In this document: positions 1-7,763 of the stretch, one piece after another | Numbering within the stretch: position 1 is the first letter of the stretch | Layout of the letters: every line of letters begins with the position of its first letter | The notes under the pieces: model-generated | Database searches by the model: none | What the model saw: the letters and a program-made list of their open reading frames with translations, nothing else | Told to the model about the DNA's origin: nothing | From: CBCOTE01 sp965112965 | GTDB lineage: Bacteria > Desulfobacterota > Desulfovibrionia > Desulfovibrionales > Desulfovibrionaceae | NCBI GenBank assembly: GCA_965112965.1 | Contig: CBCOTE010000003.1 | Span: 1 to 9,134 of the forward strand | Direction of reading: 5' to 3' | DNA: 9,134 bases | Translations under genes and position numbers: made by a program

Positions 1-121
1 TCAACGATTTTTAGTAGATAAGGCCTAACTTTTGGACGACGCGTATTCTAGTTTTTTGGTGCATTAGATTATTTTTTTGTCGTAGTCGTTATTTTCAACC
101 GTCCGCCCCCCCTCTTTTAGG

Positions 122-139
122 TGCCAAAAGATGTTGGCA
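122..139 (+). promoter_or_regulatory. Inverted repeat in the metH leader
   Basis: TGCCAA and TTGGCA form a perfect 6-bp inverted repeat around the 6-nt spacer AAGATG, ending 10 nt before the metH ribosome binding site. It could be an operator for a dimeric regulator or an mRNA hairpin that affects ribosome access. No T-run follows, so it is not an intrinsic terminator. I see no cobalamin or SAM riboswitch core in the 160 nt before metH and no convincing -35/-10 pair. A chance repeat is possible. Confidence 0.3.
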
Positions 140-160
140 GGCATGTCGTAGGAGTCACCC

Positions 161-2569
161 ATGCTAGATTTTCGTAAGGCCTTGGCACAAAAATCTTTTT
201 TCATTTTTGATGGCGCTATGGGTACCATGCTCCAGGCTGAGGGCCTGTCACCTGGCGTTTCACCTGAGGCATTCGGCCTGGCTAGACCTGAGGCTATCGT
301 TGCCGTTCACCACCGCTATCTTGAAGCCGGTTCCCAGGTGATAACCACCAATACCTTCGGCGGCACACGTTACAAGCTTGGCTCTGACATCGACGTTTTT
401 TCATGTAATCGAACTATGGTCGAGTTGGCTCGTCAGGCCGCTGGAAATACTGCTTTTGTGGCCGGTAGTATCGGACCCACCGGCAAACTCATGGCACCAA
501 TGGGTACTACCAGTTTTAGAGAACTAGTGGAGGTATTTGCCGAGCAGATACGCGGCCTAGTCGCCGGCGGTGTCGATTTTGTGCTTATCGAAACCCAAAT
601 TGATTTGGCCGAGGCCCGTGCTGCCGTGGTTGCTGTCCGTGAGGTTAGTGACCTGCCCGTGGCCGTATCCATGACTTTTGAGAAGGGCCAGAGTCTAACC
701 GGCACCACTCCTATTACTTTTCTTGACACCATGCAGAATCATGGCGTGGATTGCATTGGCGTAAACTGTGGCGCTGGACCAGAAGAAATTCTGCCCATAG
801 TGAAGGCCTTCGCGGTCCGGGTTTCTACTCCTTTGCTCGTACAGCCCAATGCAGGCTTGCCTACCTTAGAGAACGGTCGTTCGGTTTTTCCTTTGGGTGC
901 CGTGGATTTCGCCCAGCATATGTTGACTTTTGCCCGTTTGGGTGTACAATGTCTAGGCGGCTGTTGCGGGGTTACTCCTGACCATATCCGTACCTTGGTC
1001 GTCGCTCTTGCCGGTGAGTCCTTCGCTCCTTCCAGAGCTAGTGAGTTCGCGAGTTTGGTGCTTACCTCCCGTTTTCTCTCTGTGCCTATCGGTTTTAGTC
1101 AACCTTGTACTATCATCGGCGAGTGCATTAACCCCACGGGCAAGCCTGCCTTAGCCGTAGAGTTCGGTGACGGCCGGCACGGCCTAGCATTAACTATGGC
1201 CGAGGAGCAGCTGGCCGCTGGTGCCACAGTTCTGGATGTCAACGTGGGTGCACCGATGGTGGACGAGGCCGTGCTGCTGCCTCAGGTCGTTGATGCTCTG
1301 GTGCAGCGTTTCGCTGTCCCTCTGAGTCTCGATTCGGCTAGAGTTAAGGCCATTGAGCTAGATCTTCTGGTCTACCCTGGTTCGGCTTTAGTCAATTCCA
1401 TAAGCGGTGAGTCCGATCGGTTAGAAACATTCGGCCCAATCTGTAAACGTTTCGGTGCCCCATTCGTCCTTTTGCCTCTGAAGGGCTGTAAACTTCCGGT
1501 CACCGCGTCTGAACGCATCTCCATTATTGAGGAGCTTTTGGCCAAAGTTCTGGACCTTAACATTCCTATGCGCCTGGTCATGGTGGACGTTTTAGCTTTC
1601 GCCGTCTCTTCTAATCCAGAAGCCGCTCGCGTCTGTCTGGATACCATCCGTTACTGTAAAGACGTCCTTGGCCTGCCTACAGTTTTTGGACTTTCAAATA
1701 TTTCTTTCGGCCTGCCTGTCCGCGAGTTGCTCAATAGTACTTTTCTGGCCATGGCTATGACGGCCGGTCTAACTGCCTGTATCGCCAATCCCGGCTCTTA
1801 TCGATTGCGCGAAATCTTGGCCGCAGCTGAGGTGCTCCTGGCCTATGATATGCGTGCTGAACGTTTCATAGTTAGATATGCCGACTGGCGGCCAAGCACT
1901 ACTGTTTCTGTCTCTAGGCACGTAGCAACCACCTTGCGTGAGGCCGTGATTATGGGCGACAAGGAATATATTCTTCATCTCCTTGACCAGGCCTTAGCTG
2001 GCGGCGCTGAAGCATTTACTTTGGTGGATAAGGAGCTCATACCGGGCATCGTGGAGGTCGGTGAACGTTATGAACGCCGGGAGTACTATCTCCCTCAGCT
2101 GCTCTTAGCCGCTGAGACTATGCAGATAGCTTTCGAACGCCTTAAGCCACTCCTTGAACAGGCTGGACAGGCCCGTAAACGGCCCGTAATTATCCTCGCT
2201 ACTGTGGAAGATGATATCCATGATATTGGCAAAAATATTGTCGGCCTAATGCTCAAAAATCATGGATTCGAAGTCGTAGATTTGGGAAAAAACGTTCCGG
2301 CTAGTGTAATTGTCGCAGCGGCTGAGGAGCATCACGCCACCCTTATCGGCCTTTCTGCCCTCATGACCACCACTATAGTACGTATGGAAGACACTGTTCG
2401 TCTCGTGGCTAAAAAAGGTCTGCCAACTCGAGTCCTCATCGGTGGTGCCGTGGTTACTCAAGATTTTGCTACCGCCATCGGCGCTCACGGCTATGCCCGT
2501 GATGCCGTTGCTGCCGTCCGACTGGCACAGCAACTGCTTATCACGGTTGAAGCTGAGGCCGAGGCGTAG
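161..2569 (+). CDS. metH: Cobalamin-dependent methionine synthase, short form without reactivation domain
   Basis: This 802-residue cytoplasmic enzyme moves a methyl group from methyltetrahydrofolate through cobalamin to homocysteine, making methionine. Residues 1-285 are the homocysteine S-methyltransferase barrel, with zinc ligands C203 (VNCG) and C268/C269 (GGCCG). Residues about 315-570 are the pterin-binding barrel (GECINPTGK, LDVNVGAP, GLSNISFGLP). Residues about 592-665 are the helical cap (YYLPQLLLAAETM). Residues about 673-797 are the B12 Rossmann domain, with DIHDIG at 685-690, axial ligand H687, GLSAL at 730-734 and GG at 761-762. The E. coli enzyme has about 1,227 residues; the C-terminal AdoMet-binding reactivation domain is absent here, as known for several anaerobes, so oxidised cobalamin must be rescued by another protein. 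The two residues before the B12 motif are E683 and D684 where K and G are usual. The ATG is supported by AGGAG at 150-154, six bases upstream. The stop is TAG. Confidence 0.95.
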   Translation: MLDFRKALAQKSFFIFDGAMGTMLQAEGLSPGVSPEAFGLARPEAIVAVHHRYLEAGSQVITTNTFGGTRYKLGSDIDVFSCNRTMVELARQAAGNTAFVAGSIGPTGKLMAPMGTTSFRELVEVFAEQIRGLVAGGVDFVLIETQIDLAEARAAVVAVREVSDLPVAVSMTFEKGQSLTGTTPITFLDTMQNHGVDCIGVNCGAGPEEILPIVKAFAVRVSTPLLVQPNAGLPTLENGRSVFPLGAVDFAQHMLTFARLGVQCLGGCCGVTPDHIRTLVVALAGESFAPSRASEFASLVLTSRFLSVPIGFSQPCTIIGECINPTGKPALAVEFGDGRHGLALTMAEEQLAAGATVLDVNVGAPMVDEAVLLPQVVDALVQRFAVPLSLDSARVKAIELDLLVYPGSALVNSISGESDRLETFGPICKRFGAPFVLLPLKGCKLPVTASERISIIEELLAKVLDLNIPMRLVMVDVLAFAVSSNPEAARVCLDTIRYCKDVLGLPTVFGLSNISFGLPVRELLNSTFLAMAMTAGLTACIANPGSYRLREILAAAEVLLAYDMRAERFIVRYADWRPSTTVSVSRHVATTLREAVIMGDKEYILHLLDQALAGGAEAFTLVDKELIPGIVEVGERYERREYYLPQLLLAAETMQIAFERLKPLLEQAGQARKRPVIILATVEDDIHDIGKNIVGLMLKNHGFEVVDLGKNVPASVIVAAAEEHHATLIGLSALMTTTIVRMEDTVRLVAKKGLPTRVLIGGAVVTQDFATAIGAHGYARDAVAAVRLAQQLLITVEAEAEA

Positions 2570-2653
2570 TTGGAAAGATGACGCGTGTAAAGGTGAGTCT
2601 TAGAGAGGTAAAAAAAAGATAGTGCAAGATAGAATGAATAAGGAAAGGATATC

Positions 2654-3164
2654 ATGTTTGTCCGACGGTTTTTTGTGCTATAATAGATAAAATATACCGG
2701 CCTGTCGCGGTCTGGGTTACGGTTCTAGTGGCGCCTATTTTTTTTCTATTGTCTGGTTTTAGCTATGATTCACCGTGAAATTAGTGCCACTGGGCCCTTA
2801 TACATCATCAGTCACACCAAGGGCAAAATCGTGATCGTGAATTTTGTCTCTTGGTGCGTCCTTTGTCGCACTGAGTTGCCTGAGTTATTTCGGTTGCGTA
2901 AAGAGCTGCCTGAGGCTGAAGTGCTTATCGTGGGGGCTATCCGTGGACGAAAATATCCCAGAAGCCGACTGTTTCACTGAAGATATGCAGCTTAATTTTC
3001 CGGTATATTTGGCCCAATATCAGACCATACAGGCCCTTTTAGGTAAATAGGCGTACCGTATATCCTGTTTTACTACCGCCAGGGCGGTTTAGCCATGAAT
3101 TTTTTAAGGAGTTACAGCCGGTACTGAGCTTAAGGACCAGCTGGACGTACTGATCAAGGAGTGA
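2654..3164 (+). pseudogene. TlpA/thioredoxin-like exported protein, frameshifted
   Basis: This is the remnant of a thiol-disulfide oxidoreductase. The ATG follows AGGAAAGG (2641-2648), but that frame stops after nine codons. Another frame then reads a hydrophobic segment resembling a signal peptide (VTVLVAPIFFLLSG, about 2717-2758). A third frame, open from 2765, reads GKIVIVNFVSWCVLC, with the CxxC redox motif at 2852-2866. Removing one G from the five at 2932-2936 continues LIVG into LSVDENIPEAD. Further single-base corrections are needed near 3049, to reach GVPYILFYYRQGG, and near 3117, to reach GTELKDQLDVLIKE, which ends at TGA 3162-3164. The fold order (strand, CxxC helix, VDE, cis-Pro region VPYI, C-terminal helix) is typical of the TlpA family. 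WCVLC differs from the common WCPPC. The last codons overlap the ribosome binding site of the next gene, so that part may be held by selection. Sequencing errors are possible, but several separate breaks make real decay likelier. Confidence 0.85.
2658..2684 (+). promoter_or_regulatory. Possible sigma-70 promoter inside the dead thioredoxin gene
   Basis: A full extended -10 element, TG-c-TATAAT, lies at 2676-2684. A weak -35 candidate, TTGTCC, lies at 2658-2663 with a 15-bp spacer. Transcription would start near 2691 and run into the acetyltransferase, hpt and zinc-ribbon genes. Extended -10 promoters tolerate poor -35 boxes. In an AT-rich relict such a match can arise by chance, so this is a candidate only. 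Confidence 0.3.
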
Positions 3165-3173
3165 AGAAAAGTT

Positions 3174-3641
3174 ATGAACGACGCCGTTATTCGCAAGGCG
3201 CAAGTCAAGGACGTTAAGATTATTCACCGGATGTTGCTGGAATGCTCAGGTAATGGTCTGCTCTTGCCCCGTCCCCATATCGACCTTTATAGCCGACTAC
3301 GGGATTTTTACGTCTTGGCTCCAGCTGATCAGGGAGAGATCAAGGCCTGCTGCGCCCTGGCCCTGTGCTGGGAAGACTTGGCTGAGATCCGTTCTCTAGC
3401 CGTGGCTGAAGACATGCAGGGTCGTGGCTGGGGCACTCGTCTGGTTGAAGCTTGTTTGAGCGAGGCCGTCACTATGGGTATATACCGTGTCTTTACCCTA
3501 ACCTACAAGACCAATTTTTTTGCTAGCCTGGGCTTTATTAAAGTGTCCAAAGAGATTCTGCCGCATAAGGTCTGGTCGGATTGCATTCATTGCCATAAGT
3601 TTCCTGATTGCAACGAAACAGCCATGCTTATACAAATGTGA
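3174..3641 (+). CDS. GNAT N-acetyltransferase, short ArgA-like type
   Basis: This 155-residue protein belongs to the Gcn5-related acetyltransferases, which move acetyl from acetyl-CoA to an amine. The acetyl-CoA loop is clear: strand EIRSLAV (71-77) followed by QGRGWG (82-87), the Q/RxxGxG/A motif. The region NFFASLGFIKV (114-124) matches the usual end of the fold. The tail LPHKVWSDCIHCHKFPDC (129-146) has three cysteines (137, 140, 146) and resembles the short N-acetylglutamate synthase-like family found in mycobacteria and many anaerobes. A first step in arginine synthesis is therefore plausible, but the substrate cannot be read from the sequence. The start is supported by AAGGAG (3156-3161), which lies in the last codons of the upstream pseudogene. 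The stop is TGA, with hpt 25 nt downstream. Confidence 0.9.
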   Translation: MNDAVIRKAQVKDVKIIHRMLLECSGNGLLLPRPHIDLYSRLRDFYVLAPADQGEIKACCALALCWEDLAEIRSLAVAEDMQGRGWGTRLVEACLSEAVTMGIYRVFTLTYKTNFFASLGFIKVSKEILPHKVWSDCIHCHKFPDCNETAMLIQM

Positions 3642-3666
3642 ATTGTTGCGGACAAAGGAGAGTAGT

Positions 3667-4212
3667 ATGGACTTGGTAGGAGCTCGTGAGGCTATCAGGT
3701 TGCGGCCGGTGATAACTAAGGATGAGATCGATGCGTGGCTGGACGTCTTGTCCGTTCGACTTAACGATCACTACGGTGCTGAGCCACTTTTGGCCGTGGG
3801 GGTGCTCAAAGGCGCTATTTTTTTCTTCTGCGATTTGGTTCGGCGACTGAAGATGCCTTTGATGATTGATTTTGTACAATTGGCCAGCTATGGCTTGGGC
3901 ACTACCAGCATGGGTAGGGTCCGGTTCCTCAAGGATCTGGATCTCTCTATAGCTGGGGAGAACGTCCTTGTGGTAGACGATATCGTGGATTCTGGTCGAT
4001 CTCTGGCTTTTCTCATTGGCGTGCTAGCCGCTAGGCACCCAAAAAGTCTAGCTTCTTGCGTACTTATTGATAAGTACGAGCGTCGTGAGGTGGAGTTTCA
4101 GGCCGATTTTTCTGGTTTTCGCTTGGACAAAGGGTATGTTGTTGGATATGGTATGGATTGTGCTGAGCGTTATCGTGAGCTTGACGGCATATTTGAGCTT
4201 GATGAATTCTAA
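3667..4212 (+). CDS. hpt: Hypoxanthine phosphoribosyltransferase
   Basis: This 181-residue cytoplasmic purine-salvage enzyme converts hypoxanthine, and often guanine, with PRPP to IMP or GMP. The pyrophosphate loop is LKGA (47-50) and the flexible-loop region carries QLASYG (71-76). The PRPP-binding motif VLVVDDIVDSGRSL lies at 100-113, with D104/D105 where E-D is common. The purine-binding lysine is K136 in LIDKYERR. The C-terminal signature GYVVGYGMDCAERYREL (156-172) is typical. The length is normal for a bacterial HPRT. The frame is open further upstream, but ATG 3667 is chosen because AAAGGAG (3654-3660) lies six bases before it and the protein then begins as its family does. It ends with TAA and is closely followed by the zinc-ribbon gene, so the two are probably cotranscribed. 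Confidence 0.95.
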   Translation: MDLVGAREAIRLRPVITKDEIDAWLDVLSVRLNDHYGAEPLLAVGVLKGAIFFFCDLVRRLKMPLMIDFVQLASYGLGTTSMGRVRFLKDLDLSIAGENVLVVDDIVDSGRSLAFLIGVLAARHPKSLASCVLIDKYERREVEFQADFSGFRLDKGYVVGYGMDCAERYRELDGIFELDEF

Positions 4213-4236
4213 ACTATACTAGCTATGGGACCGTAC

Positions 4237-5124
4237 ATGATTGTCCAGTGTCCGCACTGCTCTAGTAAGTATAATTTTCCTAGTGATAGGTTTAAGCCCA
4301 GGCTCAAGGTCAAGTGCGCCGATTGTAAATATATCTTCGCTCTTGAAGCTTTTTGCCCCGAGTTGCTACCCGATCTTTTTGACGAGGTTCATCCGGTTTT
4401 GAAACGCCGTGAGGCGCCGTCTCATTTATTTTCGATGGGGCTTGAAATAAAGCCGCTGGCCGTACCGGAGACAAAAAAATCTGATTTCAGTAAGCTCGAA
4501 GCTGCTAAAAAAAAGACCACATCACCTGCAGAAACTAAATTCGGGAATAAATTTTTTTTGGATAGCGGTGGCCCTGGGGTAGCCAAGGTAAATAAGTTCG
4601 AGGTCATTTTAGCTATCTTTCTTCTCCTTATGATCGGATTTATCTGGGTCACCTTACATTTTTTTTTGGACAGTGAGTTACATGATATTATCACTATTGG
4701 AGAGAAGAGCGAGCCCGTTTCGATTGAGTTAGTTAGAGATTTATATTTGGAGGGCATCAGGAGATACTGGGTGACTAATAAGAAACTCGGTCAGCTCTTT
4801 GTTATCTATGGTAATGTAGTAAACTGCTTTAAGATGCCCAAGGGACTAATCAAGATAGAGGCCGTCCTTTGCGACAAGGACAAGGCAAGCGTAGTCAGCA
4901 AGAGGCAGTTAGCCGGTAATACCATTTCGCTCTTTCAGCTTCAGCTATTCTCTGAAGATGATATTGAAAGTATTTTGAATAATAAGGAAGGTATTTTTAA
5001 GAACAATACTAACATTAAACCCGGCGACAGGGTGCCTTTCGTTGTAGTTTTCTACAACCCACCAAAAAACGTGAATGAGGTCTGTGTTAAGGTCGTCGAG
5101 GCTAAAGAGTCGTCTAAGAAGTAG
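4237..5124 (+). CDS. Zinc-ribbon, single-pass membrane protein with DUF3426-like domain
   Basis: The product has 295 residues from this start. The N-terminal zinc ribbon MIVQCPHCSSKY...CADC has two CxxC pairs (residues 5/8 and 27/30). A charged, low-complexity linker follows to about residue 120, then one membrane helix (about 122-144, EVILAIFLLLMIGFIWVTL). A C-terminal beta-rich domain carries QLFVIYGNVVN and ends with a short Lys/Ser tail, as in zinc-ribbon/DUF3426 proteins of deltaproteobacteria. The ribbon should be cytoplasmic and the C-terminal domain periplasmic. The function is unknown. An ATG at 4225 would add MGPY, but family members start at MIV and GGGA precedes ATG 4237 at a suitable distance. 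The gene lies just after hpt in the same frame. It is more AT-rich than its neighbours and contains A8 (4507-4514), T8 (4552-4559) and T9 (4659-4667) runs, yet stays intact. It ends with TAG. Confidence 0.85.
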   Translation: MIVQCPHCSSKYNFPSDRFKPRLKVKCADCKYIFALEAFCPELLPDLFDEVHPVLKRREAPSHLFSMGLEIKPLAVPETKKSDFSKLEAAKKKTTSPAETKFGNKFFLDSGGPGVAKVNKFEVILAIFLLLMIGFIWVTLHFFLDSELHDIITIGEKSEPVSIELVRDLYLEGIRRYWVTNKKLGQLFVIYGNVVNCFKMPKGLIKIEAVLCDKDKASVVSKRQLAGNTISLFQLQLFSEDDIESILNNKEGIFKNNTNIKPGDRVPFVVVFYNPPKNVNEVCVKVVEAKESSKK

Positions 5125-5163
5125 CCGGTCAAGCGGTATTGGTTGTTTGGTTTGCTAAGCCTA

Positions 5164-5179
5164 GTGCTCTCATTAGCAC
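5164..5179 (+). repeat. Small hairpin after the zinc-ribbon gene
   Basis: GTGCT and AGCAC pair perfectly around a 6-nt loop, 40 nt past the zinc-ribbon stop codon. No T-run follows, so it is not a standard intrinsic terminator. It might mark the 3' end of the transcription unit or be chance. Confidence 0.15.
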
Positions 5180-6169
5180 GAACAATACTCTACTAGCGTG
5201 AGTGAATATGTTGGTTATGTCCTCCGGTTATTTGATAGTTTGAGTGGGAATAGAAAAAGAGACTGATTCGGGCTATATGGTTGGCCGACGTAGCTGGCAG
5301 CCGTTTGAGGTCATTAATTACGGCATGCTCGTGTATCGTTGTTGAGTTATAGCCTATTGGGTAATACCGCTCTTTTGGTCGACCCATTTGATATCAGTAA
5401 GTTTATCTTTTTCCTCTAGATCACCGGATAGCTGGTTGCGATGGGTTGTTCTTATCTATATGTATCGGGTTGAGCATTTTTTGTTACAATACTAAGGAGC
5501 ACACTGAGTACTTGGGCGTATTTATCTTGTATCTAATAGTTTTGGCTACTTCTGGGACAGAGGATATCAGTGGCATCAAGTTATGTTGTGGATTCAGTGC
5601 GGAATCCTGTACGTTTTCCAGCGCAAAGACTTGACCGGTATAGTGTAAGCTAAGTACGAGTCGTGGTCGCAGAATTTATCGTGATGTCAAACAGTATCTA
5701 GTCTATTATTATTTTGTTGCTTAAATAACTGATAATAATCAGACCTCCGGCCCATACTTGTTTGAGTATATGGTAGGCATGATGTTTTTTTCTGGATGGC
5801 AATCGACGCAAGTAGTACCGTCTGCTTCGGGCGAGCAAGAATTACTTTGGTTCCAAAGACGAGTTAGTAGTGCTGTGTATAGTTGAAATCGATTTACACT
5901 AGGCTAATAATTCCACGTTATTATTTGAGAGCGCATAGCCTAGAGTTTTCTTGAGGTGTTCATGGTGTTTTAACAAGGGGACAGCAGCCGGCTTTTTACC
6001 GTGGAGATGCAGATTTTGGTCATTCTCAGTTTTTTTCGATGCTGCGCTACCTGACTTTAGGTTCGATACTGATCGTTTTTGCCTGCTTTGTGATTTACTG
6101 TAAGACGTTTAATAATCTCTTTGGGTCAGGCTGATATTTACCAAATATAGAGTGAGCTGCGATTCTAGG

Positions 6170-6190
6170 ATTCCAAAGTGGATTTGGAAT
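6170..6190 (+). repeat. 8-bp perfect inverted repeat
   Basis: ATTCCAAA and TTTGGAAT flank the 5-nt spacer GTGGA. A run of eight T begins about ten bases later (6200-6207), too far for a normal terminator. Its role is unknown. Confidence 0.3.
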
Positions 6191-6811
6191 TTGTAGTGGT
6201 TTTTTTTCTGCATAACTAGTCCATCATTTAGTGGCTATATTCTAGATATAGGTAGGCCTATCAAGATAGTTTGGACGGTATCGTGGTAGGAGGTATGTTG
6301 CATGTAGTATAAGCGCCTTAGCTAAGCTCTAGTATTTACCCGGCCCAGAACTTCGCCATGTTATCGAATAATCCAGCTAATTTTAGACAGCGCTTTTCTC
6401 GGCCGGTCATAGTCCTTAAATAACCGGATAAAATTCCGTTTTTTTGTCTCTTGATCTTCTGAGATTTAAAATTCGTCTTTTTGTTTGGGACAAGAAAACA
6501 AAGCTACTGCTGCTGTATTCTACCTGACGTTTTAACCGGGTATCGGTGATTACAGTGAGTCAGAAAGTAGTAGCCGTAGGTTAATTATGGGTGCATGAGT
6601 TGCAGACGGAGCCGTTTTGAGTGGATATTAAATAGACAGATGATTGCGTCCAGTGAGGTCACCATCATGAGGCAAGTTGGTTGCCATGGGATATTGTGTG
6701 TTGCCTGGACATGGGATGACCAGCCTGTCAATGTTGAGTGTGAGCCTGGGAGGAGGCCTGTGGGCTGACTTATTTGTGGTCGGCGTGTGATTTTTATTTT
6801 CGGCTGTAGAT

Positions 6812-6851
6812 GCCGATTGATTATGTATCGGTTAAAAAAAGACCAATCGGC
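6812..6851 (+). repeat. 8-bp inverted repeat with 24-nt loop
   Basis: GCCGATTG (6812-6819) and CAATCGGC (6844-6851) are perfect complements. The loop includes A7. The stem is fairly GC-rich for this tract. There is no T-run on either side that would make a good terminator. Confidence 0.3.
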
Positions 6852-7088
6852 CTTTGTCGAGTTGTTTCTGAGAGAAATGGATTGACCGAATTGAGATTAT
6901 AGTTAAACCGTTGATAAAGCGCAGGTCAACGTGGATTTTGCACTATGCGCTAGATAGTCAGGGTGCCATCCTTTAATGTTAAGGTATTATAAAGGCTAAC
7001 AAGAGCATGTAACCTTCTTGAAAAGAATCGGCTGAGTTAAATGTTGGCTGTGAGGTGTATTATTTTTATTCTATAATACTATACGATG

Positions 7089-7097
7089 TGATATAAT
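7089..7097 (+). promoter_or_regulatory. Isolated extended -10-like element
   Basis: TG-a-TATAAT lies at 7089-7097, with a second TATAAT at 7072-7077. Neither has a good -35 box at a suitable distance. AT-rich DNA gives such matches easily, and if the surrounding sequence is recoded coding DNA this is not a promoter. Confidence 0.15.
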
Positions 7098-7115
7098 CAG
7101 CAAGATCAGGTTTGA

Positions 7116-7145
7116 ATACCCCCCCCTCATTTGTGTAGGGGGTAT
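7116..7145 (+). repeat. Hairpin ATACCCCC/GGGGGTAT
   Basis: A perfect 8-bp stem with five G-C pairs encloses a 14-nt loop, beginning in a run of eight C (7119-7126). No T-run follows on either strand. It may be an RNA hairpin, or a by-product of the C-run and G-run. Confidence 0.3.
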
Positions 7146-7733
7146 CCGTCATTGGCTAGGAGCGACGGGTACTCCGGTCGAAGGCGGCGCCTGTGATTAT
7201 GAGGAAGACCAGAAACAGACCGTGCCGATTCGGATACTTTTTTTAAAAGATATAGATTATATAAGGGTTAGTATTTTCTGTCAATTTTCTACAGACATTC
7301 GTTATGTAGTGTTTGTAATATTTTAAGTTAAGGTAGTATGGGCCAGTTAGGTTAGAGGTATGAGCAGAGAGCCGAGAGCGATGGCAAGCAGCCGGATGCT
7401 GTCAGATCGATCGAGACGGATGGTTGTTGTACGTTAGGTAGCCAGATGCAGGTGATATCAGCTATAGTTGAGCCCAAGTAAGTGGACTATAGGTCAGTAG
7501 AATTTGTTTTCGATAACAGTAATTGTGGCATTAGATCGCTGATCTATTATATTTTTGATTAGTCTTTATAGTAAAATTGTGAAGAACAATCTGTAGAACG
7601 CGTAAGGTATGGCTGTGATTAGTAAGAGCAATAGTTAGAGATTGGCGGTGGGTAGGAGTAGCAGCAGAGAGATAGTTCTGCAGAAAATGTCCTGTATGGT
7701 GCAAATAGTTACGTTTAGACAGACGATAACGGC

Positions 7734-7763
7734 AAAGACTATAGGATGTGGGGTAGTCTTTTT
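7734..7763 (+). repeat. Weak terminator-like hairpin
   Basis: AAAGACTA (7734-7741) and TAGTCTTT (7754-7761) pair perfectly around a 12-nt loop, and the T-run extends to 7763. The stem is AT-rich and the T-run overlaps it, so termination would be weak. It also lies inside the coding-like block, which argues against a terminator role. Confidence 0.2.

Larger units (their letters stand above)
5125..7202. other. 2.1-kb tract without a recognisable gene
   Basis: No open frame has both a plausible start and family resemblance, and I see no tRNA, rRNA, IS or CRISPR signal. Stop-free stretches do occur: 5392-5631; 5955-6131, including a membrane-like run LTLGSILIVFACFVIY; and 6583-6765, with an ATG at 6595 and 57 codons. 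None has a convincing ribosome binding site. Reading only TGA as stop, the frame starting at positions congruent to 2 mod 3 is unusually open: between 5474 and 6595 it has two TGA, against eight and nine in the other two frames. Frame 2 is also TGA-free from 7022 to 7360. The tract is either decayed bacterial DNA or an upstream part of the recoded region described below. Confidence 0.6.

Noticed and set aside
433..732. Minus-strand ORF inside metH, and similar ones at 1372-1647, 1769-1978 and 2246-2533
   Set aside because: They are shadows of the metH reading frame with no family resemblance.
3039..3227. Minus-strand ORF across the pseudogene end
   Set aside because: It is antisense to the thioredoxin relict and the acetyltransferase start, and I recognise nothing in it.
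3520..3666. Upstream extension of hpt in the same frame
   Set aside because: It overlaps the acetyltransferase gene. ATG 3667 has an excellent ribosome binding site and gives the normal family N-terminus.
4210..4236. hpt and zinc-ribbon genes as one fused gene read through TAA
   Set aside because: They share a frame, but each protein has its family's normal ends, and the bacterial half uses TAA, TAG and TGA as stops at expected positions.
5193..5387. Minus-strand 64-codon ORF
   Set aside because: No recognisable domain. It is weak beside the number of frames scanned.
6640..6770. Locally GC-rich stretch with small inverted and direct repeats (CATGGGAT twice; GGCAA/TTGCC) considered as a structured RNA
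   Set aside because: No known RNA core is seen, and an open reading frame (6583-6765) crosses it. The repeats are too short to stand alone.
7201..7222. Sequence GAGGAAGACC...ACAGACC resembling RNase P RNA conserved blocks
   Set aside because: The match is partial, and the other conserved blocks and the pairing are not present nearby.
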